DNA from: JBBRWO01 sp038249135
Lineage (GTDB): Bacteria > Actinomycetota > Coriobacteriia > Anaerosomatales > JAAXUF01
Reading direction: 5' to 3'
DNA: 64,000 bases
NCBI GenBank assembly: GCA_038249135.1
Contig: JBBRWO010000003.1
Coordinates: 1-64,000 of the forward strand
Notes under the pieces: model-generated
Told to the model about the DNA's origin: nothing
Database searches by the model: none
What the model saw: the letters and a program-made list of their open reading frames with translations, nothing else
Position numbers and translations under genes: made by a program
In this document: piece after piece, positions 48,452 to 55,873 of the stretch
How positions within the stretch are numbered: the first letter of the stretch is position 1
Layout of the letters: each line of letters opens with the position of its first letter

Positions 48452-49015
48452 ATGCCCATCTACACCCGCCGAGGAGATCGCGGCGACACCTCACTCGCCG
48501 ACGGAGCCCGCATCAGCAAGACATCCATTCGTGTGGAGGCCTACGGCACCGTCGATGAAGCCAACAGCGCCGTGGGCTTCGCGCGCGCAGCGGTGACCGA
48601 CCAAGAACTCGACGACGTGCTGCGCTTTGTCCAGCAGCGGCTCTTCAACTGCAGTTCGTCGCTCGCAACACCTGCCGAGAGTCACACCGACACAACGCCG
48701 GTCATCGACGCAGCCGACATCGCGTTCCTGGAATCCGCGATCGATAGCTTCATGGAGTGCTCGGGTCCGCTGACGCACTTCGTGATCGAGGGCGGCTGCG
48801 AACCCGCCTGTCGACTTCACATCGCGCGGGCCATCACGCGCCGAGCAGAACGCCGCCTTGTCGCCCTTGCGGCCGAGAGCGACATTGACGTACAGGTCGA
48901 AGCGTTCGTGAACCGGCTGTCAGACCTGCTGTTTGCGTGCGCACGCTACGCGAACCATCTCGCCGGGATCACCGAAGAGATGTGGGACCCGAACGCGGCA
49001 CGTCCTGAGCTCTAA
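48452..49015 (+). CDS. PduO-type cob(I)alamin adenosyltransferase
   Basis: 187 residues, five-helix bundle. It has the ATP motif TRRGDRGDTSLADG at residues 5-18, VDEANSAVGFAR, and the helix pair CRLHIARAITRRAERR and VNRLSDLLFACARYAN, all diagnostic of MMAB/PduO enzymes. It makes adenosylcobalamin. The ribosome site is AAGGAGG 7 nt upstream. The window's B12 radical SAM protein shows cobalamin is used here, though that class uses a different cobamide form. Confidence 0.95.
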   Translation: MPIYTRRGDRGDTSLADGARISKTSIRVEAYGTVDEANSAVGFARAAVTDQELDDVLRFVQQRLFNCSSSLATPAESHTDTTPVIDAADIAFLESAIDSFMECSGPLTHFVIEGGCEPACRLHIARAITRRAERRLVALAAESDIDVQVEAFVNRLSDLLFACARYANHLAGITEEMWDPNAARPEL

Positions 49016-49023
49016 CGGGGCAA

Positions 49024-49263
49024 CTAGCCGTGCCCGAGCGTCTTGGTGATCGTCTCGTACTCGTCGGCGATCTTCTCGCCTTCGCCTTCGCCCTTGTGAT
49101 AGTCGGGCGTGGCCGACTCCCCGCCCATCGCCTTGTCCATGTCTCTGGGTGTGACCGGACCAGCCAGCGTGTCGCCGCGGCGAATCTGCCCTTTGATCGC
49201 GAAGAAGAACGCTATCAGCGCACCGATTACGACCACTACCCAGAATATTTGCAGACCCAACAT
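49024..49263 (-). CDS. Small single-helix membrane protein
   Basis: 79 residues, unrecognised. One N-terminal helix (FWVVVVIGALIAFFFAI) is followed by a charged tail with KGEGEGEKIADEYE. ATG at 49263 has GGAGG 7 nt upstream; the longer ORF is a shadow overlapping the larE leader. It is convergent with the adenosyltransferase gene, 8 bp apart. Confidence 0.6.
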   Translation of the reverse strand: MLGLQIFWVVVVIGALIAFFFAIKGQIRRGDTLAGPVTPRDMDKAMGGESATPDYHKGEGEGEKIADEYETITKTLGHG

Positions 49264-49384
49264 GGTGCAGCCTCCGTAGTCGCGAACCGGCCGTATGGCC
49301 GGAATCATTCTCGGTGAGTACATTCCCGAGATGCGCAGCAGGTATACTTCAGATTCCGTCACTTCACAGAGGGGTACGGCACAC

Positions 49385-50206
49385 GTGTCAGCTGCCGAGA
49401 AGTACACCGCGCTCCTGGCTCGGCTGCAGGAGCTCAACAGCGTTCTGGTCGCCTACTCGGGCGGCATCGACTCCACTCTTTTGGCATTCGCCTCGCACGC
49501 GGCGCTCGGCAATCGCACGGCCGCCGTGCTGGCCTCCTCGAACACGTATCCCGAAAGAGAGTGCGTAGGCGCTCGTGAACTCGCCGCCGCGCTGGGATTT
49601 CGTCTACTCGAGGTCGAAACGTCGGAGTTGGCCGATCCCGCGTTCGCGGCCAATGCTCCCGACCGGTGCTTCCACTGCAAGACCGAGCTGTTCAGTCTCC
49701 TCGCTCGCGTTGCCGATCGCCACGGTCTCACATTCGTGGCAGACGGCAGCAACGCTGATGATCGTAATGACCACCGCCCCGGGCGCCAGGCCGCTGCGGG
49801 CCTGGGCGTCGTGAGCCCGCTCGCGGAAGTCGGGCTCACCAAAGCCGAGATCCGCCACCTGGCTCATGAACTCGGACTCCCTAACTGGGACAAGCCTTCT
49901 ATGGCCTGCCTCGCGTCACGCTTCCCCTATGGCGAGCGCATCACCGACGACGGTCTTGAGCGCGTTGCGGCAGCCGAGGATGCTTTGGTAGACCTCGGCA
50001 TCGCGCAGTTCCGAGTGCGGGCCCACGGCGACGTGGCACGAGTAGAGATCGCGCCCATGGAATTGGATGCCTCTTGGGCACTTCGCTCCCAGATCGCAGA
50101 CGCCATGCGGGATGCGGGCTTTGCGTACGCCGCGATCGATCTCGATGGCTATCGCAGCGGCTCGATGAACGAGGTACTCTCGGCCGAAGAGCGCGTCGAG
50201 GGGTAA
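49385..50206 (+). CDS. larE: LarE-type ATP-dependent sacrificial sulfur transferase
   Basis: 273 residues of the PP-loop family. The ATP-pyrophosphatase loop is AYSGGIDSTLLA. CFHCKTELFSLL and SMACLASRFPYG include the sulfur-donating cysteine region. LarE makes the thiol groups of the nickel-pincer nucleotide of lactate racemase and related enzymes. GTG at 49385 with AGAGGGG about 10 nt upstream is preferred over upstream frames. No larA, larB or larC is visible in the window. Confidence 0.88.
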   Translation: MSAAEKYTALLARLQELNSVLVAYSGGIDSTLLAFASHAALGNRTAAVLASSNTYPERECVGARELAAALGFRLLEVETSELADPAFAANAPDRCFHCKTELFSLLARVADRHGLTFVADGSNADDRNDHRPGRQAAAGLGVVSPLAEVGLTKAEIRHLAHELGLPNWDKPSMACLASRFPYGERITDDGLERVAAAEDALVDLGIAQFRVRAHGDVARVEIAPMELDASWALRSQIADAMRDAGFAYAAIDLDGYRSGSMNEVLSAEERVEG

Positions 50207-50211
50207 CGTCT

Positions 50212-51567
50212 CTACCCCGCCAGCTCTCGCAGCATGGCACGAATCGCAGCAGGCATGCGCTGTTGCAGCCGCACCGGATCCATCATCTGCTGCGCGATGA
50301 GCTTGGTCGCGAACGGCTTGGCCGCCTCGGTGATATCGATGTCGGGATAGAGCGCCCGTGCCACTCCCTCGACCGTGACCAACGCCTTGATGAGCAGGCC
50401 GTAGCCCATCGGCACCTCGACGCGCTCGTCATTCATGATGCGCAGAAACCCGATCGCGAAGCCGCGAACATCGCGCGGTGCATCTGCGAGCGTCTCGGCC
50501 ATGACCTCGCCAACACGCTGCCGGACCCTCGCGCGAGCCGCCTCGGGCACCACCAGCCCCAGCTTCGCCGAGTACGCCAATGCCCGGTCAGCGTCTCCGT
50601 ACACGGTCGCGGTGAGGAACTGCGCGATCGCGTCACGCTGCTCGGGCGCTGTCTCACCCACAATGCCGAAGTCGAGGTAGCAGATACGGCCATCCGGGGT
50701 CACGAACATGTTGGCGGGGTGCAGGTCGGCATGGTAGCGACCTGTCACGAGAACCTGACGCATGAACACGTCGGCGCCGTGGACCGCGAGTTCTCGCCCA
50801 TCGATGCCTGCCCGCGCCGCCTCGTCGAGCTCCGAGAGCCTCCAGCCATCCACGAACTCCATCGCCAGCACCCGCCGAGACACGCGCGGCCACACAATTC
50901 GCGGCACGAACACGACGGGATCGCCGGCGAAGTCGAAGGCGAAGCGATCGGCGACGCGCGCCTCGTTGCGCAGGTCGCACTCCGATGCCAGCGTGCGCGA
51001 GAACTCGGCGAACAGCGCTGGCAGGTTGAAGCGCTTCAGCGCGGTGAACCGTGCGAGTCGCTCGATGGCGGGCGCAGCGGCGGCGATGTCAGCGAGGATG
51101 CTCTCCTCGACGCCGGGACGCACGACCTTGATCGCAAGCGGCGTCCCCGCCGGCAGCACGTCGCCCACAACCGGACGGTACTCCTCGGCCAGCGTGGCGC
51201 GGTGGACCTGCGCGATGGATGCCGAGGCGACCGGAGTGTCCTCGAAGCTCGCGAACAACTGCTCGGGGTCGCGGCCAAAGTCGGCGCGAATGACACGGCG
51301 GATGGCGTCGGCGGGCATCGCAGGGACGTTGTCGCAGAGGAACTCCATCTCAAAGACCCACTCGGCGGGAAAGATGTCGGGGCGTACCGAGATGAGTTGG
51401 CCCAGCTTGATCCACGCCGGTCCCAGGTCCTGAAATGCGAGCCGAAGCTGCCGTGCTGTGGCTGCGCGGCGAGTGGTGGCGGGCGCGAGCCCGAACCGAG
51501 CAGCCGCGATCGCCTTCCAGCCGCGAGACCATGCCACGGCCGCGATGCGTCCCCCGCGTGAGGCCAC
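50212..51567 (-). CDS. ABC1/UbiB-family atypical kinase
   Basis: 451 residues. The UbiB KxGQ motif is IKLGQLIS, the Ala-rich nucleotide loop is ASASIAQVHRA, and the catalytic and metal-binding motifs are HADLHPANM and YLDFGIVG. It is probably an ATPase/kinase supporting isoprenoid quinone synthesis or lipid handling. No membrane helices are obvious at the C terminus. GTG at 51567 is 4 nt after the preceding gene. A 67-residue longer frame overlaps that gene and is rejected. Confidence 0.88.
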   Translation of the reverse strand: MASRGGRIAAVAWSRGWKAIAAARFGLAPATTRRAATARQLRLAFQDLGPAWIKLGQLISVRPDIFPAEWVFEMEFLCDNVPAMPADAIRRVIRADFGRDPEQLFASFEDTPVASASIAQVHRATLAEEYRPVVGDVLPAGTPLAIKVVRPGVEESILADIAAAAPAIERLARFTALKRFNLPALFAEFSRTLASECDLRNEARVADRFAFDFAGDPVVFVPRIVWPRVSRRVLAMEFVDGWRLSELDEAARAGIDGRELAVHGADVFMRQVLVTGRYHADLHPANMFVTPDGRICYLDFGIVGETAPEQRDAIAQFLTATVYGDADRALAYSAKLGLVVPEAARARVRQRVGEVMAETLADAPRDVRGFAIGFLRIMNDERVEVPMGYGLLIKALVTVEGVARALYPDIDITEAAKPFATKLIAQQMMDPVRLQQRMPAAIRAMLRELAG

Positions 51568-51571
51568 GACG

Positions 51572-51931
51572 CTACTTCCCGCCGTCAGCGATCGGGTCGG
51601 TCCTTGCGAGCAGCGCGTCGAGCGATGCCTGCATCGACTCGAGTCGTCCGCGCATCTCGGCGACCTCGAATGTGAGACCGTCCAGGTGTTGCGAGACGTC
51701 GGTGCGCGAACCCGCCGGCTCGGCACCTCCCGATGCCAGCTCGGCCTTGAGCTGCTCCTTACGCTCAGCAATCATCGCCGAGAGCCCGTCCACGAACGCC
51801 TCGGGTCCGGCGTCCATGCCCCCGGTCTCCTGGCCTTCTCCCCGTGTCACAGCCGCCTTCCAGCCCTCGTCCGCCGTTTCATGCACCAGCGCCCACGAGG
51901 CCATGAATCGCATAAAGTCGTCGTTGTTCAC
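51572..51931 (-). CDS. Small coiled-coil protein
   Basis: 119 residues, unrecognised. The C-terminal half is a likely coiled coil (FEVAEMRGRLESMQASLDAL), while the middle is acidic and helix-forming. GTG at 51931 directly follows the ATPase stop (TAGGTG) and has GGAGGG 5 nt upstream. It sits between the metal ATPase and the UbiB kinase in one transcript and may be a regulator or scaffold for the kinase. Confidence 0.6.
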   Translation of the reverse strand: MNNDDFMRFMASWALVHETADEGWKAAVTRGEGQETGGMDAGPEAFVDGLSAMIAERKEQLKAELASGGAEPAGSRTDVSQHLDGLTFEVAEMRGRLESMQASLDALLARTDPIADGGK

Positions 51932-54169
51932 CTACGCCCTCCTCTTCTCTTGTGCGGTATTCGCCGAACGTCGCCCACTTCCCGCCGATGACTTCGCTAG
52001 GAGGCGCATCCCGTTCGCGATCACCAACAATGCCACGCCTGTGTCGGCGAAGACTGCGAGCCACATGTTGGCGTACCCGAACACGGCCGCCGTCAGCACC
52101 GCCACCTTCACCGCCACCGAGAACACGACGTTCTGGCGGATGATTGCAAGCGTGCGGCGACCCAACGCGAAGAAGCCCGGCAGAGCCGTGAGATCGTCGG
52201 CCATCAGCGCAACGTCGGCCGTCTCCAATGCCGTGTCGGAACCGACCGCGCCCATCGCGATGCCGATGTCGGCCGCAGCAAGCGCGGGCGCGTCGTTCAC
52301 GCCGTCCCCGACCATCGCCACGACTCCCCAGCGCTCCTTGAGCCGATGCACGGCCGCGACCTTGTCGGCGGGCAGGAGCCTCGCCATGTGCGAGGCCAGC
52401 CCGAGCCGGTGCGCGACCGCGGCGGCAGTCCGTTCGTTGTCGCCGGTCAGCATCACCAGGTGCTCGATACCACCCTGCTGGAGCGCCGCAATCGCATCGG
52501 GTGCCTCCGCGCGTGCCGCATCAGCCACGCCGAGGAACCCGAGCGGTGCGTGACAGTCCTCGGCCAGAACAAGAATCGTCATCCCGGCGTTCTCGGCCTC
52601 TTCGACGAGGGTCGCGAGCTCCGGTGGGATGCGCACAAGCTCCTCGGCGAAGACCGGGCTGACAAGGTGGAGTCGGCGGCCATCGACGGTGCCGCTGACT
52701 CCGCGGCCCGGCTGCTCCACGACATCGGTTGCAGGCCTCATCGAGAGCTGGACCCGCTGCGCCTCGACGAGCACCGCGCGAGCGAGCGGATGGGTGGAGT
52801 TGGCTTCAAGCGACGCGGCAAGCGCTAAGACCTCATCAGCGTCGAGCATGTCCTCGGCGTGGACTCGGCGCACGAACGGACGACCGGCCGTCAGGGTCCC
52901 GGTCTTGTCGAACGCGATCGCTCGTACACGCGCAGCCTGCTCAAGGAACGCGCCGCCCTTTACCAGGACGCCATCGCGCGCGGCCCTCGAAATCGCGCTC
53001 ACAAGCGTGACCGGAGTCGAGATGACGAGTGCGCATGGACATGCCGCGACGAGCACAACCAGCGAGCGATAGAACCACTCGGACCAGACGGTCAGATCGT
53101 TGACCGGCGTGAAGTGAACCGCTGCAGAGATCAACGGGCCGCCAACCGCTACGACCACTGCGAGCCCGACCGCGAGGGGCGTGTAGACGCGACTGAAGCG
53201 ATCCACTACGAGTTGAACCGGGGCGCGGGCCGCCTGAGCCTCTTCGACCTGGAAGACGATGCGAGCGAGTGTAGAGTCTTCCGCGCTCGCGGTGACCGTG
53301 ATCTCGAGCAACCCACTGGTGTTGAGGGAGCCCGCGTACACCGCGTCACCCACCGCCTTATCGGCGGGCATCGGCTCGCCTGTGATCGGCGCCTCGTCGA
53401 CCGCAGAGAACCCGACAGCGATCGTGCCGTCCAATGCGATCCGCTCGCCGGGCCTGACGATGATAACCTCGCCGACCGAGACCGCCGCCGGGGAAACTTC
53501 GACTATCGTCGAGTCACGGCGCACTCGCGCAATCGGGGGCGCCAACGACATCAGGTCGCGAATCGAGCTGCGCGTGCGAGCCAGCGCGCGCGACTCAAGC
53601 CATCCTCCCAGCGCAAAGAGGAAGACAACGGTCGCGGCCTCAGAGTACGCCCCGATACCAAACGCGCCGATGACCGCAATCATCATGAGCACGTTCATAT
53701 CCACGCTACGAGCTCGCACAGAAGCGACCGCACGCGGCCCGAGCAGGCTGAAGCCCATGAGCACCGCGAGCAGGTAAGTCGCGGTCGACGCAGCCGGCGA
53801 AACTCCAGCGAGTGCCCAGCCAGCAAGTGACAGCGCGCCGGACCCGACAACCGCTATCGTCGTGCGATTGCGCGCCATCCACGGCCGGGAATCAGGCGTG
53901 CCCGAGGGCTCGCGCGCCTCGCCGACCGCCACGATCCCGTGACCCGAGCGCTCGACCACCGCGACGACGCGCGCGCGCGGATCGTCCTCGGGTTCGTATT
54001 CGATCAACAGGGTGCCACTCGCGTAGTTCAGGTCCGCCGAGACCACCCCGGGGACCAGCGATACGGACTTAGCCACGGTCCGCGCGCAGTCGGGTCAATC
54101 AAGCCCCGTGATATGCCACACCTCGTGCGGGTAGGCGCCCGAGATGTCTACCCCACTCACGCGCGTCAT
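51932..54169 (-). CDS. P1B-2-type Zn/Cd/Pb-translocating ATPase, candidate selenoprotein (UxxC HMA domain)
   Basis: 745 residues if the in-frame TGA (54095-54097) is read as selenocysteine. The ATG at 54169 overlaps the arsR stop (ATGA). It encodes an HMA start ending HITGLD-U25-PDC28-ARTV, where U25 replaces the first Cys of the usual CxxC. Conventional motifs follow: CPC (377-379), DKTGTLT with phospho-Asp about 421, the HP locus in STHPLA, and GDGVNDAPAL. Near the end, SVAVKVAVLT and ADTGVALLVIANGMRLL carry the Lys and Asp of zinc/cadmium-type pumps. A GTG at 54076 could start a 714-residue form without the metal motif, but it has no ribosome site. Sequencing error or decay of a Cys codon is the alternative. 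Confidence 0.8.
54053..54097 (-). promoter_or_regulatory. SECIS-like hairpin after in-frame TGA
   Basis: Right after the TGA and CCC, the minus strand can fold as follows. GAC (54091-89) pairs with GTC (54055-53), GCG (54087-85) with CGC (54060-58), and CGGAC (54082-78) with GTCCG (54068-64). The apical loop is CGTGGCTAA. The loop GG lies about 21 nt after the TGA, within the usual bacterial SECIS range. Other sequence fits cannot be excluded without a fold computation. Confidence 0.65.
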
Positions 54170-54570
54170 CTGTCGACCCTTTGGTGAGGAAGGTGCTCGG
54201 CTGCGTGCGCGAGACCTTGGTCGAGCAGCGCTGTCACGTGGTCATCCGCAAGCCGGTAGACCGCACGGTTCCCGTCTCGGCGAAACACCACCAAACCGCG
54301 GTCCCGTAACAGCCTCAATTGGTGACTGACCCCCGACTGGCTGATGCCGCATACCTCGGCGAGGTCGCAGACGCAGAGCTCTGTTACCGAGAGCGCGTCG
54401 AGGATACGCAGCCGCGTCGGGTCCGACAACGCCGAGAAGATCGCGGTGGTCGCTCGAACCAGCGGTTCATCGGCCAATCGTACACGCGCGACAGCAACCG
54501 CCGTACAATCGATGATCGTTGCAGCGCACGCGCCCTCGGTGATAGAACCGGTACCCGCGTCCCTGCTCAC
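54166..54570 (-). CDS. ArsR/SmtB-family metal-responsive repressor
   Basis: 134 residues, winged helix. Two metal sites look present. The alpha-3 site ELCVCDL is like CadC. The alpha-5 site is D-x-H-x10-H-x2-E (ADDHVTALLDQGLAHAAE), as in zinc-sensing SmtB. The recognition helix is SQSGVSHQLRLLRDRGLV. N-terminal Cys residues could add a third ligand. It should repress the downstream ATPase until Zn or Cd binds. GTG at 54570 has AGGAG 7 nt upstream, and the ATPase ATG overlaps its stop. Confidence 0.92.
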   Translation of the reverse strand: MSRDAGTGSITEGACAATIIDCTAVAVARVRLADEPLVRATTAIFSALSDPTRLRILDALSVTELCVCDLAEVCGISQSGVSHQLRLLRDRGLVVFRRDGNRAVYRLADDHVTALLDQGLAHAAEHLPHQRVDR

Positions 54571-54685
54571 GACACGCTCCTATCTGAACGAATGCTCATA
54601 TGTTCATGCAACCATAGCATAGAGCAAAGGAGACGACCCACTGGGTCGTCTCCGAATACGAACAGAGAACATGGGGAGCTGGCGT

Positions 54686-55042
54686 CTAGCGCATGCCGTA
54701 CTCATCAATCAACGGGTCGTATGCCTGAACGTTCCAGTCGATTTGCAGGGAGCGAAGGCGGTTGTAGTACTCCTCTTCGTTGTATTCCTTGTTGAGAATG
54801 TGGAACCGAGCGCCATTGAGCCCTACGCAGTAGGCGCAGTCACGGCAATCCACGCACTGGACACACTCGATCAAGCTGTCGCAGTTGTGACAGCCGATGC
54901 AGGCACGCGCGTTGTAGGTGTAGTTGCAGTTGCGGGTCGCCTCCACGTTGAAGCAGCCGTAGTTATTCATCGCATCGCGGTCATGGGTATGCTCAACTTT
55001 GAGCCGAGACCACTCGCGTGCGTGTGCAGCCTTGTCCAACAT
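54686..55042 (-). CDS. Small cysteine-rich protein with CxxC array
   Basis: 118 residues, unrecognised. Residues about 33-75 hold nine cysteines, including CIGCHNC and CVDCRDCAYC, giving a string of CxxC knuckles. The tail FHILNKEYNEEEYYNRL resembles the end of a small family sometimes misannotated as CaiB/BaiF; I cannot verify this. No signal peptide is seen. ATG at 55042 has AAGGG 6 nt upstream; a further ATG at 55057 lacks a site. It may bind zinc or an Fe-S cluster. Confidence 0.65.
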   Translation of the reverse strand: MLDKAAHAREWSRLKVEHTHDRDAMNNYGCFNVEATRNCNYTYNARACIGCHNCDSLIECVQCVDCRDCAYCVGLNGARFHILNKEYNEEEYYNRLRSLQIDWNVQAYDPLIDEYGMR

Positions 55043-55150
55043 CGCAGCCCTTCCCATTCGCTCGCTGGTTCGAATAGCGTATCACCGTGCGCAACGACGC
55101 GCATTGGAGATTTCGCGGTACGATGAGCGCAAACCACTGAGGGAGTTCAC

Positions 55151-55804
55151 ATGTCACCGAACGCGAAGTTCTGGACCGCAGCGATCGCCGCTGGCCTGAT
55201 CGGAGTGCTCGTGGGTGCCGGAGCCGTCTGGGCAGTAAACCGGCAATCGGCTCCTCGGCCCGTAGCCGCCGACACACTAGAAATCGATGCACTGAGGGCG
55301 ACAGTCGACCAGAAGGACCAGCTCATCGCGAGCCTCACCGAGAAGTACAACTCGGCGATCGCAAGCGCCTCGGTAACGGCGACCACGACCGCCGAGGTCA
55401 CGACAACGAGCGGGACCACCAAGCAGTTCACGTTCATCAAAGACGTGACCATCAAGGGCGGCAAGACCACCATAAGCGCCGACTTCGCACAGTTTCTGAC
55501 CGGGAAGGCTGCGGCCGACTCCGCGACCGCGCATGGCGACGAGTCCCCTCCCCCCAACGATTACTACATCGCAAACGACAACAAAAAGTTGCGCACGCTT
55601 CCCGTGAAGTCAGGCATCAAGGTATCGTTGACGGCGCTTGACGATGGCACCAGCGATCCCGAGGGGTACAAGGTGTCGCTATCGAAGTGGGCGGGCTACT
55701 ATGCCGCGCCCACGCCGGACACTGGCAGCATCACGGGCGGTCCGTACTGGATCACGATCACTAACAGTGTCGTGACGGCGATCGAAGAACAGTACACGCC
55801 GTAG
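55151..55804 (+). CDS. Membrane-anchored extracytoplasmic protein of unknown function
   Basis: 217 residues, unrecognised. A signal anchor (FWTAAIAAGLIGVLVGAGAVWAV) is followed by a short coiled coil (DALRATVDQKDQLIASLTEK), a Thr/Ser-rich linker, and a C-terminal domain of beta-strand character (from about 95) ending in TNSVVTAIEEQYTP. The Thr-rich linker suits an extracellular stalk. GAGGGAG lies about 10 nt before the ATG. Confidence 0.6.
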   Translation: MSPNAKFWTAAIAAGLIGVLVGAGAVWAVNRQSAPRPVAADTLEIDALRATVDQKDQLIASLTEKYNSAIASASVTATTTAEVTTTSGTTKQFTFIKDVTIKGGKTTISADFAQFLTGKAAADSATAHGDESPPPNDYYIANDNKKLRTLPVKSGIKVSLTALDDGTSDPEGYKVSLSKWAGYYAAPTPDTGSITGGPYWITITNSVVTAIEEQYTP

Positions 55805-55831
55805 CAGCGCACGCCGTAGCGTGATGCGTGC

Positions 55832-55847
55832 GGGGACGTGAGTCCCC
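55832..55847. terminator. Short hairpin between convergent genes
   Basis: GGGGAC/GTCCCC closes a GTGA tetraloop in the 69-bp gap between the convergent plus-strand protein and uvrB. There is no T-tract, so termination strength is uncertain. Confidence 0.4.
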
Positions 55848-55873
55848 TGCGGCTCGAGCCCGCGCGGTTGCGA

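Noticed and set aside
54076..54078. GTG at 54076 as the start of the metal ATPase
   Set aside because: It has no ribosome site and would cut the HMA domain after its first strand, losing the metal motif. The upstream ATG overlaps the arsR stop and encodes the missing HMA start.
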